This document shows, piece by piece, positions 34,484 through 43,454 of a stretch of DNA of 64,000 nt (within the stretch, counting starts at the first letter, position 1; each line of letters starts with the position of its first letter). The notes beneath the pieces were generated by a model. It had not been told where the DNA came from. It saw only the letters and a list, made by a program, of their open reading frames with translations, and did no database searches. The position numbers were made by a program, and so were the translations under genes. The stretch lies in NCBI GenBank assembly GCA_023229645.1, contig JALNYU010000005.1, positions 186,001 through 250,000 of the forward strand, in the 5' to 3' direction. Source of the DNA: Nevskia sp. GTDB taxonomy: Bacteria; Pseudomonadota; Gammaproteobacteria; Nevskiales; Nevskiaceae.

Positions 34484-35793
34484 CGCGAGGCCTCGGGTTC
34501 AGCGCGGGCGGCCAGCGGCTCGCCGGTCAGACGTTCGATTTCGGCGAGCAGCCGGGCGGCATCGGCTGCAGCGTCGATACGTTTTTGCTGGATGCTGAGC
34601 AGTTCGCGCTGGGCATCAACCCATTCCAGATACGAGTAGCGGCCGCGTTGATAGGCGTACTCGGTTTGCTTCAGCGCTTCTTCCGCCTGCGGCAGGATTT
34701 CGCGGCTTAAGTCGGTACTTTCGGCGCGCGCTTGCAGCAATTCTTGATAGAGCCCGAATAGCGCGGTGCGGACGCGCAACGCAGCGGCAGATTGCTCGAC
34801 TTCAACTTGCTCCCGCCGCGCCTGAGCTTCGGCGATCGCGCCCTGGTTGCGGTCTCGGAACGGCAGCGGAATGCTGGCTGAAAATACCAACGCGGCATCG
34901 TTTCCGGCTTGCAAGCGGCGCACGCCAGCGCCGAGTTGCACATCGGGCGCACGCTTGGCGATTGCCAGCTGCAGTTCGGCATCGCGGACGCGGGCGGCGC
35001 TGACAAAGCGGACGAGATCCGGATTGCGGCTGAGGCGCTCGGCGAGATCGGCGAACGGTGCCAGCGCTGGCTGTGCGTAGAGGTCCGCGGTAACGCGCGT
35101 GAAGCGCGGTTCTTCATCGCCCCAGAGTGCAGCGAGCTGGCTGCGATCGGCACGCAGCCGGCGTTCGGCCTGGGCTTCGTCGAGCGCGGCGCGGGCAAAG
35201 GTGATGCGCGCCCGGCTGCCTTCGGCCAGCGGCGCGCGCGCGGCTTTTACCCGTGCCTCGACGGCAGTCAACGTGTCCTGCGCCAGCTGCCGCGCGCGCT
35301 GGGCGAGGGTTTGCCGTTCTTGATCGGCGGCAGTTTCGATATAGCGGCGAACGACATCAGCAAGTACATCGAGCTGGCGTGTTGCCCGCTCGGCTTCAAT
35401 CGCGCTGCGCTCGGCACCGGCAAGGGCGAGACGGCGTCGGCGCTTGTCGCCAAGCTCAATCAGTTGGCTTAAAGACAGCGTGAATTCGGTCGCGGTGAAT
35501 CCGCGCACGGCGCCGGTGCCGGCGAAGTTTTCAGCAGTAAACGCCAGTTCCGGATTCGGCCGCACCGCGGCTTGCGCGGCGCGGCCGTCTTGCGCTTTGA
35601 GTTCGTAGACGAAGCTGCGCAGCTCCGGGTTGCGTGCCAGTGTGGCGGCGAGCGCGTCGTGCAAACTCAGCTCAGAGTCAGCCGCTGCAGGCTCCGGTGG
35701 CGCCGCAGCCGCCTCGGGCGCGGCCAATACAGCGGCTGCGATTAGCAGCAAACTTGCGCCGCCAACGCGAGCCGCCGCCCGAAACAATGACAT
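34480..35793 (-). CDS. czcC: TolC-family outer-membrane channel, CzcC-like
   Basis: 437 residues. ATG 35793 with a GGGAG ribosome site gives a signal peptide (MSLFRAAARVGGASLLLIAA, cleavage near AAA); the frame extends upstream but is not typical. Two outer-membrane-efflux repeats are seen, with LSLHDALAATLARNPELRSF at the start and QTEYAYQRGRYSYLEWVDAQ near the end of the second. No lipobox. First gene of czcCBA; the 103-bp region upstream should hold the promoter. No metal-responsive regulator gene is adjacent. Confidence 0.92.
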   Translation of the reverse strand: MSLFRAAARVGGASLLLIAAAVLAAPEAAAAPPEPAAADSELSLHDALAATLARNPELRSFVYELKAQDGRAAQAAVRPNPELAFTAENFAGTGAVRGFTATEFTLSLSQLIELGDKRRRRLALAGAERSAIEAERATRQLDVLADVVRRYIETAADQERQTLAQRARQLAQDTLTAVEARVKAARAPLAEGSRARITFARAALDEAQAERRLRADRSQLAALWGDEEPRFTRVTADLYAQPALAPFADLAERLSRNPDLVRFVSAARVRDAELQLAIAKRAPDVQLGAGVRRLQAGNDAALVFSASIPLPFRDRNQGAIAEAQARREQVEVEQSAAALRVRTALFGLYQELLQARAESTDLSREILPQAEEALKQTEYAYQRGRYSYLEWVDAQRELLSIQQKRIDAAADAARLLAEIERLTGEPLAARAEPEASR

Positions 35794-35896
35794 GGAACGC
35801 TCCCGTGGATGATGCGCTGCCACATTCCCGAGTGCGGATCGCGACGCCGGCTGCGGCTGCAACGCAGCGCCGATTGTATATGCCGCGGGCTGCGTT

Positions 35897-38074
35897 TTAC
35901 TTCGGGAGTGCGCGCTTGTTTTTGCGCTTGCTGGTGATCGCTTGCAGCGGCACTTGGTCTGGCCGCTGTCCGGCGACATTGGTAACGAGTAGTTCGTCGA
36001 GCAGCTTTTGCTGCACGCTGATCGTTCCCGGCGCCGTCTCAGCGCGGCAATAGCTACCGTCGGCCTGCAACAGCCAGCTCAAGGCGGTGTCATCGACATA
36101 GGCCTGCAACTGCTCGATCACCTCGGTACGCAATGTCTTATCGAGCAGCGGGAACGCGATTTCAACCCGACGATAAAGATTGCGCTCCATCCAATCGGCG
36201 CTGGACAACCAGACTTCATCTTCTCCGCCGTTGTGGAAATGGAAAATGCGGTGGTGCTCAAGGAAGCGGCCGACGGTGGACCGCACCCGGATGTTTTCCG
36301 AAAGCCCCGGCACGCCGGGCCGTAGGCTGCACATGCCGCGGACGATCAAGTCGATCTGTACGCCCGCTTGCGAGGCCTTGTACAGCGCTTGTATGACTTC
36401 CGCTTCGACTAAGCCGTTGACCTTGGCGGTGATGCGGCCTTTGCCGCCTTTCGCCGCGATATCCGCCTCACGGCCGATTTTTTCAACGAGCCCGCGCGCC
36501 AGCGTGAACGGCGCTTCCAGCAGCCGATTCAGTTCGTTGACGCGGCCGAGGCTGGTCAGCTGCAGAAAGACGCTATGGACGTCTTTGCAAATCACCGGAT
36601 CGGCGGTGAGTAGGCCGTAATCGGTGTAGAGCCTTGCGGTACGGGGATGATAGTTGCCGGTGCTGAGATGGACGTATTGGCGCAAGCCGCCCGGCGTACC
36701 GCGACCGCGGCCTTCGATCAAGGCATTGTTGTCTTCCCGGCGCACGATCAACATCATCTTGGCGTGGGTTTTGTAGCCGACCACGCCGTACACAACGTGT
36801 GCGCCGACATCTTGCAGCGCTTCCGCCAGCGAGATGTTATCGGCCTCGTCAAAACGCGCGCGCAGCTCGACAATCACCGTCACTTCTTTGCCGGCGCGTG
36901 CGGCTTGAATCAGCGCCTCGGCAACGGGCGACTTCGGCCCGGTGCGGTACAAGGTCTGCTTGATCGCCAGCACATTCGGGTCTTTTGCGGCTTGCCGCAG
37001 CAACTCCAGCACCGGCGTGAATGAGTCGTACGGATGCTGCAGCAGGTGGTCGCGCTCGCGCATCGCGGCGAACAAATCACCGGACAAGGCTTTCGGAATG
37101 CGCGGTGAGAACGGCGGATATTTCAGATCAGGCCGATCGACCAAATCAGGAATCGCCATCAGCCGCATCAAGTTCACCGGGCCGTTGCACTGGAAAATAT
37201 CGGCGCCGCTCAGCACCAGCTCTTCGGCCAAATACTGCGTCATCTGTTCCGGGCAGTTGTGCGCCACTTCCAGGCGCACGGTATCGCCCCATTGCCGTTG
37301 CGAAAGTTCGTCTTCAACGGCTTCCAACAAGTCTTCGGCTTCGGCTTCGTCGACCAGCAGATCGGAATTGCGCGTCACCCGGAACTGGAAACAGCCGTTT
37401 GCTGCCATGCCGGGAAACAGCTGATCGGCATAAGCGTGGATCACGCTGGACAAAAACACGAAGTCGTTCGGCCCGGTGCCGGCGACTTCCGGCGGGATCT
37501 GAATCAGGCGCGGCAGCGCGCGCGGCGCCTGCACGACGGCGTAGCCGATATTGCGGCCGAACGCGTCCTTGCCGCTGAGCGAGACGATGAAGTTCAGCGA
37601 CTTATTCAGAATCCGCGGGAACGGGTGCGCCGGATCTAGCCCGATCGGCGATAGCACCGGCAGCAGCTCGTTCTCGAAATAACTGCGCAGCCATGTCCGC
37701 TGCGCGGGCTGCCACTGCGTGCGGCGAATGAAGCGAATGCTTTCCTGCGCCAGCGCCGGAATGAGAATCTCGTTCAGCGTTCGGTACTGCTCGGCAACCA
37801 AGGCGTGCGCTTCGGCGCTCACCGCGGTCAGCACTTCCTGTGGCGTCATGCCGTCGGGGCCGAGCACCGGCGTGCCGAGTTTGATCAGCTGCTTCAGGCC
37901 GGCGACGCGGATTTCGTAAAACTCGTCCAGATTCGAGCAGGAAATGCAGAGAAACTTCAGCCGTTCGAGCAAGGGCACCCGTTCGTCTTTGGCTTGCTCC
38001 AACACCCGCTTATTGAACTCGAGTAGGGAAAGTTCTCGATTGAAGTACTGCGGAATGGGCGGCAGCAGCGTCAT
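35897..38074 (-). CDS. ppk1: Polyphosphate kinase 1
   Basis: 725-residue enzyme that reversibly makes polyphosphate from ATP. The N domain starts YFNRELSLLEFNKRVLEQA; the ATP-binding and PLD-like domains include SNLDEFYEIRVAGL, ALIQAARAGKEVTVIVELRA, RFDEADNISLAEAL, GYKTHAKMMLIVRRE with autophosphorylated His437, and HLSTGNYHPRTARLYTDYG. Full length. Single transcription unit or with the GST gene upstream (92-bp gap). The degrading enzyme ppx is on the same strand three genes upstream. Confidence 0.96.
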   Translation of the reverse strand: MTLLPPIPQYFNRELSLLEFNKRVLEQAKDERVPLLERLKFLCISCSNLDEFYEIRVAGLKQLIKLGTPVLGPDGMTPQEVLTAVSAEAHALVAEQYRTLNEILIPALAQESIRFIRRTQWQPAQRTWLRSYFENELLPVLSPIGLDPAHPFPRILNKSLNFIVSLSGKDAFGRNIGYAVVQAPRALPRLIQIPPEVAGTGPNDFVFLSSVIHAYADQLFPGMAANGCFQFRVTRNSDLLVDEAEAEDLLEAVEDELSQRQWGDTVRLEVAHNCPEQMTQYLAEELVLSGADIFQCNGPVNLMRLMAIPDLVDRPDLKYPPFSPRIPKALSGDLFAAMRERDHLLQHPYDSFTPVLELLRQAAKDPNVLAIKQTLYRTGPKSPVAEALIQAARAGKEVTVIVELRARFDEADNISLAEALQDVGAHVVYGVVGYKTHAKMMLIVRREDNNALIEGRGRGTPGGLRQYVHLSTGNYHPRTARLYTDYGLLTADPVICKDVHSVFLQLTSLGRVNELNRLLEAPFTLARGLVEKIGREADIAAKGGKGRITAKVNGLVEAEVIQALYKASQAGVQIDLIVRGMCSLRPGVPGLSENIRVRSTVGRFLEHHRIFHFHNGGEDEVWLSSADWMERNLYRRVEIAFPLLDKTLRTEVIEQLQAYVDDTALSWLLQADGSYCRAETAPGTISVQQKLLDELLVTNVAGQRPDQVPLQAITSKRKNKRALPK

Positions 38075-38166
38075 TGGATTCTAATTTTCGTTGCGGTTTG
38101 GAGAAAACTTGCGACAGTAGATTACGCGCCAATGAAACGCCGATGACAATGCGCCGCCAACCGGCT

Positions 38167-38853
38167 CTAGCGCACGACGATTGCCTGCGCCGCGGTGACG
38201 ATGGTCGCAGTATCGATTTTCGCCGGCACTGCCAAGCCGCGCTGCACTGCCGGCCGCGGCCGGATGCGTTCCAGCCAGGCGCGAACGTTGGGTAGATCGT
38301 CGATTTCGACGCCGGCCCAGGCGTGAATATTGACCCAAGTGAAATTCGCGATGTCGGCGATGCCGTAGTAGCCCTTGCCCGCGCCACAGAGATAATCGCG
38401 GTCTTGTAGGCGCTGTTCAAGCACGGTGTACAGGCGCTTGGTTTCTTTTTGGTAGCGGTCAATTGCCGGTTGGATTTTTTCCGGGAAATAACGGAAGAAA
38501 ACGTTGGCTTGCCCCTGCATTGGGCCGATGCCGCCCATTTGGAACATCAGCCATTGGATCGCTTCCGAGCGCCCTTTGGGATCTTGCGGCAAAAATGCCC
38601 AATTGCTCTGCGGCCCGTACTGCTCGGCGAGATAAAGCAGAATCGCGCCGGATTCAAACACGGCAAAATCGCCGTTATCGCGATCGACGATCGTCGGAAT
38701 ACGCCCGTTCGGGTTCAGTCGCAAATAATCAGGCTGCTTTTGCGCGCCGCTGCCGAGGTCGATCGCGTGGACCGTGTAAGGCAGGCCGAGCTCTTCGAGC
38801 AGAATCGAGGCTTTGTGCCCGTTCGGCGTCGAGGCAGTGTACAGATCGATCAT
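38167..38853 (-). CDS. Glutathione S-transferase, YfcG/Ure2p-like
   Basis: 228-residue cytosolic GST. The N-terminal thioredoxin-like domain starts MIDLYTASTPNGHKASILLE, with the Thr/Asn (TPNGHK) signature of the Ure2p/YfcG group that acts as a disulfide reductase; YLRLNPNGRIPTIVD and FESGAILLYLAEQYG bind glutathione. The C-terminal helical domain has GQANVFFRYFPEKIQPAIDRYQ (written in part). Start ATG 38853. Substrate unknown. Follows the epimerase-like gene by 30 bp, likely co-transcribed. Confidence 0.9.
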   Translation of the reverse strand: MIDLYTASTPNGHKASILLEELGLPYTVHAIDLGSGAQKQPDYLRLNPNGRIPTIVDRDNGDFAVFESGAILLYLAEQYGPQSNWAFLPQDPKGRSEAIQWLMFQMGGIGPMQGQANVFFRYFPEKIQPAIDRYQKETKRLYTVLEQRLQDRDYLCGAGKGYYGIADIANFTWVNIHAWAGVEIDDLPNVRAWLERIRPRPAVQRGLAVPAKIDTATIVTAAQAIVVR

Positions 38854-38883
38854 CGTGCAACTCCTGGTGAATAAACCGTCACG

Positions 38884-39741
38884 CTAGCGCGAACCGCCAC
38901 GATCTGCCACCGCGTCGAATAGCGTTTCAAAGCCAAAGCGTGGCCGGTAGCCGAGTTCGGCGACGGCGTGATCGATTGCATAGACCCGGTCGATCGCCTG
39001 CGGCAGCAGCCAACCGCGGCGGGCGAAGGCGGCCGGGGACCAGGGAAAATAGCGGCTGACGACGGCCGCTGCATCGTGCAGCAATTGCACGCAATCGGAC
39101 GGCTGGAAGGGCGTCGGTGCCGAAATCACGTAACACCGGAAACCCGGCGTATTACTGCCGAGCGCCAAGGCGTGCGCTTGGGCAACGTCGCGCAGATCAA
39201 CGCCGCGATACAGGCGATACAGCGCCATCAACCGCTCTGGTTCGGGGAAGCTGCGCGACATCCGCAACACGGTGCAGCGCAGGCCGTCGGCGACGGCACT
39301 GCGGCAGGCGTTTTCGGCAGCGCGCTTGGTTTCGTCGTAAATGTCGCGCGGTTGCGGTGTTAGCGTTTCATCGACCCACACCGCCTGCTTGCCCGGCGCA
39401 AGTGCGTGGCCGTAAACCGACGTGCTGCTGGTGAACACGAAGCGCGGCACGGCGTGGCGGCGACAGGCATCGAGCAAATTCTGCGTGCCGTGAACGTTGA
39501 TGCGACGAAAATCGTCGTCGCTCGCGTGGCCCACGTGCGGTGCGTGTAGTGCGGCAGTGTGGATCACCGCGTCTTGTTGCTGGCACAGGGTGTTGATCAG
39601 TGCTGTGTCGGCAACATCGCCGTGAACCGTTGTAAAAGGGCCCGGTCCAAGATCCAGGCCGGTGATTTCATGATCGGCGGCTAGTAGCGTGGCGACTGCG
39701 GTGCCGACGCGCCCGGAAGACCCAGTCAGCAAGATTTTCAT
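38884..39741 (-). CDS. NAD-dependent epimerase/dehydratase family protein
   Basis: 285-residue extended SDR. The start ATG 39741 gives MKILLTGSSGRVGTAVATLL, a normal Rossmann glycine motif; the longer upstream frame is unlikely. Downstream: LDLGPGP, AVIHTAALHAPHVG, RFVFTSSTSVYG and YDETKRAAE with the YxxxK catalytic pair. A sugar-nucleotide or similar substrate is likely but not identifiable. Upstream gene of the GST on the same strand. The 330-bp gap on its 5' side holds a shortened copy of the dispersed repeat. Confidence 0.87.
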   Translation of the reverse strand: MKILLTGSSGRVGTAVATLLAADHEITGLDLGPGPFTTVHGDVADTALINTLCQQQDAVIHTAALHAPHVGHASDDDFRRINVHGTQNLLDACRRHAVPRFVFTSSTSVYGHALAPGKQAVWVDETLTPQPRDIYDETKRAAENACRSAVADGLRCTVLRMSRSFPEPERLMALYRLYRGVDLRDVAQAHALALGSNTPGFRCYVISAPTPFQPSDCVQLLHDAAAVVSRYFPWSPAAFARRGWLLPQAIDRVYAIDHAVAELGYRPRFGFETLFDAVADRGGSR

Positions 39742-40071
39742 GGTCGGGCTCGTCGCCGAAGTTGAAAGTACATCGTAGCGCGCCCACTGCTTCGGCCTGC
39801 GATTTCGCCGCCGCAATGTCGCCTCCTGTCGCGTTTGCGGCGCGCGCGCGACGAATCGGCCGAGAATATAACGCTGAATTTCAGCAAGCCTGCAGCGCCG
39901 ATGTGATCGTTGCATTACGCGTCAAAAGCTGCGCTCAGATGTAGGCGCCGTTCCTGAGAATTAGAAGTCGAGGTTGGCGATGATCACCGCGGTGTTATTG
40001 AGTCGGCATCAAGACATTGAACCGTGGTGGATGACGCCGACTCAATAACAGCCTCCAAGGAGGGCGTGAAC
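39742..40071. other. Divergent intergenic region with repeat copy A
   Basis: 330 bp between the epimerase-like gene (minus) and the OmpV-like gene (plus). Besides the two promoters it must hold, it contains repeat element A (39995-40048). No convincing ORF is seen. Confidence 0.55.
39995..40048 (-). repeat. Dispersed TTATTGA element, copy A (shortened)
   Basis: 54 bp. The arms GTTATTGAGTCGGC (39994-40007) and GCCGACTCAATAAC (40036-40049) are a perfect 14-bp inverted repeat. The interior next to the left arm contains ATTGAACCG, matching the TTGAA block at the same place in copies B, C and D; the rest of the interior is missing relative to them. It ends 23 bp before the OmpV-like start codon, so it would form a hairpin in that gene's 5' leader. 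Confidence 0.75.
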
Positions 40072-40917
40072 ATGAAGCTCCCGAACGGCTTCAAAGCGCT
40101 GGTTGCAGTTGCTTGCGCAGCGGGACTGCCCGTTGCCGTTCAAGCGCAAACGCCATCGCCACTGGCGGAATGGCAATTTTCCGGTGGCGTGCCGCTGCGC
40201 GGCTATTTCATCGAAAAGCCGCCGAAATGGGAGTATGAAGTGGGTCTCGCTTTCGCCATCCAGCCGAAATATGACGGCGCCAAGGACTACCGCATCTTGC
40301 CGGGGCCAACGGTCGACATCCGCTACCGCGACATCGCGTTTGTCTCCACCGGCGAAGGCCTGGGCTGGAATATTTTGCACGGCAAGACCTACCGCGCTGG
40401 TCTTGCGCTGACCTACGACTTCGGCCGCCGACTGAACCGCGACGCCAAGGATCGTGGCCTCGGCAGCAATGTTGATGCCGCGCCGGAGTTCAAACTGTTC
40501 GCGGAATATGTCTGGTTCCCGGTCGTGTTCCGCGGCGACGTGCGGCGTGCAATTGGCGGCTACGATGGCGTCGTCGGCGATCTTAGCGTCTATTTGCCGG
40601 TGGTCGGCTCAGAAAAATTCTTCGTTCTCGTCGGTCCGACGGTGACTTACGGCAATACCTCGTTCCAACAGGAATTTTTCGGCGTTAGCGGCGCCCAAGC
40701 GCAGGCGCGTGGCGTGCAGCCGTTCGTCGCCGAGTCCGGTTTGAAGTCCTATGGCCTAGGCAGCAACGCGACATGGTTGATCAACGATCACTGGCGTTTG
40801 AACGGCTCGCTATCGGCCAATCGCCTGATCGGCGACGCCGCCAGCAGCCCGACCACGGCGCGTAAGACGCAATATGGATTCGCACTGAGTTTGGATTACA
40901 ACTGGAGCAAGCCCTGA
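40072..40917 (+). CDS. MipA/OmpV family outer-membrane protein
   Basis: 281-residue beta-barrel. Signal peptide MKLPNGFKALVAVACAAGLP with cleavage after VQAQ. Barrel-like alternating strands include YEVGLAFAIQPKYDGAKDYR, YRAGLALTYDFGRRL and a C-terminal strand ending FALSLDYNWSKP. MipA was described as scaffolding murein synthases; other members are outer-membrane channels or have unknown roles. ATG 40072 follows AAGGAGG; the in-frame codon at 40024 lies inside the repeat element and is rejected. Convergent with ppx. Confidence 0.9.
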   Translation: MKLPNGFKALVAVACAAGLPVAVQAQTPSPLAEWQFSGGVPLRGYFIEKPPKWEYEVGLAFAIQPKYDGAKDYRILPGPTVDIRYRDIAFVSTGEGLGWNILHGKTYRAGLALTYDFGRRLNRDAKDRGLGSNVDAAPEFKLFAEYVWFPVVFRGDVRRAIGGYDGVVGDLSVYLPVVGSEKFFVLVGPTVTYGNTSFQQEFFGVSGAQAQARGVQPFVAESGLKSYGLGSNATWLINDHWRLNGSLSANRLIGDAASSPTTARKTQYGFALSLDYNWSKP

Positions 40918-40942
40918 TCCCGCTGGGGCTTAACAGCAGGCG

Positions 40943-42451
40943 CTAGCTAAACCGCAGCCGAAACCCTGCGGCGGCAAGATAGCCGGACTCCAATTCCAAG
41001 TCCTCGCGCGTCAGTGGATGGCGTTCGAGCCAGCCGCTGCGGAATTGCAGCGTGACGGTTTTGGCCGTCGCCTCCACTTTGAGTGGAATGCGCAGACCAG
41101 GCGCGCGTGAGCGATGCAGGACGACCGCGAGCCGGAACAATACCGCGAGGCGTCGGATTGTTTGCTGCCAAGCTTCGGGTAGATCGGCGAGTACCGACTG
41201 TGCGAACTTGCCGCGCTGCAAGCGGACCAGCGCCGCGAGCAGGCGTTGATCGGTTTGCGAAAATCCAAAGAGATCGGCGTTGCGCAGGATGTACTCGCCG
41301 TGTCGGTGCGAGCCTTCGTGCGCGATGACGAGGCCGATTTCGTGCAGCAACGCGGCCCAGCTCAGCAAGCGCGTGGCGACAACGCGGTCGATTTGCCAGG
41401 CTTTGTAGCTTTGCTCGAATAACTTCAGCGTGGTTCGCTCCACTTCGTGCGCGTGCGCGCGGTCGACGCCGTAGCGTGCCGCAACGGCTTCAACGGAGCG
41501 ATTACGAACGTCGTTATCGGAAAGGCGCCCGAGCAAGTCGTAAGTCAGGCCCTCGCGCAGCGCGTGCTCGGAGGTTTCCATGGCTTCGATGCCGAGGCTA
41601 TCGAAGACGCCGGCTAATACCGCGATGCCGCCCGCGAATACCGGCCGGCGGTCTTCGCGCAAACCTGGGAGGTCTAGTCGGTCGATATGGCCGGTGCGAA
41701 CGACGAGGTCAACGGTGCGATTCAGCGCATCACGCGTGATTAAATCTTCGGCCCAACCTTGGCCGCGCATGACGCGCCATGCGCCGCGCACGGTGCCACT
41801 GGCGCCGATCGCGACATCCCAACCGGCGGCGCGGTAACGACGTTCGATGAACTCCAGTTCGACGCGCGCCGCGAGCCGTGCTTCGAGCATGCGGGCACGG
41901 GTGATTTGGCCGTCGGCAAAAAAACGCTGGGTATGGGTAACGCAGCCGAGCGCGGTGCTTTCCATCAGCTGCGGCGTGGCGCCGCGGCCGACGATCAACT
42001 CGGTGCTGCCGCCGCCGATGTCGACCACCAAACGGCGTGGGCGCAGGCGGCCCATACCGTGTGTAACCCCGCTGTAGACCAGACGCGCTTCTTCAACGCC
42101 GGAGATCACTTCCACTTCGTGACCCAGCGCTTTTTCGGCCAGCCGTAGGAACGCGCCGCCATCAGCGACACGGCGCATGGTATTGGTGCCGACGACACGC
42201 ACGCGGCTGGCAGGAATGCCGGCAAGCCGCTGGCCAAAGCGCTTCAAGCAAGCCAAGGCTCGCGTCGCCACTTCTGGCTTTAATTGCAGATCGGCGCCGA
42301 GCCCGGCGCCAAGGCGGACAGCTTCGCGGAGTCGATCAACCACTTGCAGTTGCCCGGCGTTATCCCGGGCAACGAGCATATGGAACGAGTTGGAGCCGAG
42401 ATCGACCGCGGCGACTTCACCACCGGGATCGCGGGTCAGTAAGCGCTTCAA
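40943..42451 (-). CDS. ppx: Exopolyphosphatase
   Basis: 502-residue Ppx/GppA family enzyme that removes terminal phosphates from polyphosphate. ASKHA motifs are VAAVDLGSNSFHMLVARDNA and VVDIGGGSTELIVGRG, with ASGTVRG and an FAGGIAVLAGVF segment; the C-terminal HD-like region starts near ALLHEIGLVIAHEGSHRHGE. No ATG is available: an in-frame stop lies about 30 bp upstream and only TTG 42451 or CTG 42457 can start the frame. Opposes ppk1, three genes downstream on the same strand. Confidence 0.95.
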   Translation of the reverse strand: MKRLLTRDPGGEVAAVDLGSNSFHMLVARDNAGQLQVVDRLREAVRLGAGLGADLQLKPEVATRALACLKRFGQRLAGIPASRVRVVGTNTMRRVADGGAFLRLAEKALGHEVEVISGVEEARLVYSGVTHGMGRLRPRRLVVDIGGGSTELIVGRGATPQLMESTALGCVTHTQRFFADGQITRARMLEARLAARVELEFIERRYRAAGWDVAIGASGTVRGAWRVMRGQGWAEDLITRDALNRTVDLVVRTGHIDRLDLPGLREDRRPVFAGGIAVLAGVFDSLGIEAMETSEHALREGLTYDLLGRLSDNDVRNRSVEAVAARYGVDRAHAHEVERTTLKLFEQSYKAWQIDRVVATRLLSWAALLHEIGLVIAHEGSHRHGEYILRNADLFGFSQTDQRLLAALVRLQRGKFAQSVLADLPEAWQQTIRRLAVLFRLAVVLHRSRAPGLRIPLKVEATAKTVTLQFRSGWLERHPLTREDLELESGYLAAAGFRLRFS

Positions 42452-42668
42452 ATGCAGCTTCTGCTGAGCCGCAACGGCTTACAGACAAGGCCCGCCGCGC
42501 GGGTCGCTAAGATCGGCATCGGTCGCCTCGAATGGGGTGTTTGGAATGTGTAGAGATCAACTATACCGGAAGGTTTGGGCCTATCCCCCGGCGCTAGAAC
42601 ACTGCGTCAGCTGTCGTCACCGATAGGCTTTAACTTATTGACGCGAAGGCAAGTTTCAAGGAGCATAC

Positions 42669-42701
42669 GGCGGCTTTGCGTGACCCCGACGCAGAGCCGC
42701 C
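42669..42701 (+). promoter_or_regulatory. Strong 5'-leader hairpin before the cytochrome pair
   Basis: 13-bp stem with one wobble (GGCGGCTTTGCGT / ACGCAGAGCCGCC) around GACCCCG, ending about 10 bases before the GGAG ribosome site of the first cytochrome gene. It could be an mRNA-stabilising leader or, less likely, a terminator. No poly-T follows. Confidence 0.45.
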
Positions 42702-42722
42702 AGCATTATGGAGACTCTAACG

Positions 42723-43046
42723 ATGAAATCTGCGCGATGGGCAGTCGCCCTCACCGCAGCCCTGGTCTGCAGCTCAGCGTTTGCCGAAGGCAACGCCGAA
42801 GCCGGCAAGATCAAGGCTTACACCTGCTACGGCTGCCACGGCATCCTGAACTACAACAACGCTTATCCGACGTATCACGTGCCGAAACTTGGCGGGCAAC
42901 ACCCCGAGTACATCATCGCCGCATTACAAGCGTATAAAAAAGGCGAGCGCAAGCACCCGACGATGACGGCGCAGGCCAGTTCGTTGAGCGATCAGGACAT
43001 AGCCGATATCGCCGCCTATATTTCCAAGGCGCCGGAGCTGAAATGA
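42723..43046 (+). CDS. Periplasmic mono-heme cytochrome c (class I)
   Basis: 107 residues: signal peptide MKSARWAVALTAALVCSSAFA, then one c-type heme site CYGCH near residue 37. The middle contains YHVPKLGGQHPEYIIAALQA and the C-terminus MTAQASSLSDQDIADIAAYI, whose Met is the probable sixth ligand, as in one half of cytochrome c4. Start ATG 42723 with GGAG; ATG 42708 lacks a site. Overlaps the next cytochrome gene by ATGA. Soluble electron carrier, partner unknown. Confidence 0.9.
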   Translation: MKSARWAVALTAALVCSSAFAEGNAEAGKIKAYTCYGCHGILNYNNAYPTYHVPKLGGQHPEYIIAALQAYKKGERKHPTMTAQASSLSDQDIADIAAYISKAPELK

Positions 43047-43402
43047 GCACGACGATCCTCGATAAAGTTTTAATTGCCGCAGCATTTGCTGCAGTGGCCG
43101 GTGTTGCGCAGGCGACCGAACAAGTTGAACAGCCGGCAGCAGTCGCGGTTTGTGCAACCTGCCACGGCGAAAAAGGCGTTAGCGCCGCGCCGATTTTCCC
43201 AAATCTTGCGGGCCAGCATCGCAACTACATCGAACACGCGCTGCAGGCGTACAAGAGCGGCGCGCGTAAGAACCCGATCATGGCGGCCCAAGTTGCCGGC
43301 TTGAGCGATGCCGACATCAAGCAGCTCGCTGCATGGTTCTCGCAGCAGCCGCCAGCGCTGTACACGCTGGATCCAGAAGCGAAAACGCTGCAGAAAGAGT
43401 AA
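43043..43402 (+). CDS. Periplasmic mono-heme cytochrome c (class I)
   Basis: 119 residues with a signal peptide (MSTTILDKVLIAAAFAAVAG, cleavage near AQA) and one heme motif CATCH. The pattern FPNLAGQHRNYIEHALQAYK and MAAQVAGLSDADIKQLAAWF parallels the preceding gene almost block for block. The two proteins look like the two domains of a di-heme cytochrome c4 encoded separately and co-translated. A hairpin follows at 43413. Confidence 0.92.
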   Translation: MSTTILDKVLIAAAFAAVAGVAQATEQVEQPAAVAVCATCHGEKGVSAAPIFPNLAGQHRNYIEHALQAYKSGARKNPIMAAQVAGLSDADIKQLAAWFSQQPPALYTLDPEAKTLQKE

Positions 43403-43412
43403 GCCTGCAGAC

Positions 43413-43444
43413 CTGCGGCGGCGGTTACCCGACTGCCGCCGCAG
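43413..43444. terminator. Bidirectional terminator-like hairpin
   Basis: 10-bp GC stem CTGCGGCGGC / GCCGCCGCAG, 10 bp past the cytochrome stop and 11 bp from the aroE stop. The plus-strand tail ATGTGCTTGTTT is moderately T-rich. Serves the convergent cytochrome and aroE units. Confidence 0.6.
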
Positions 43445-43454
43445 ATGTGCTTGT

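Noticed and set aside
42708..42722. Earlier ATG at 42708 as start of the first cytochrome
   Set aside because: It lacks a ribosome site and would put METLT before the signal peptide; ATG 42723 follows GGAG.
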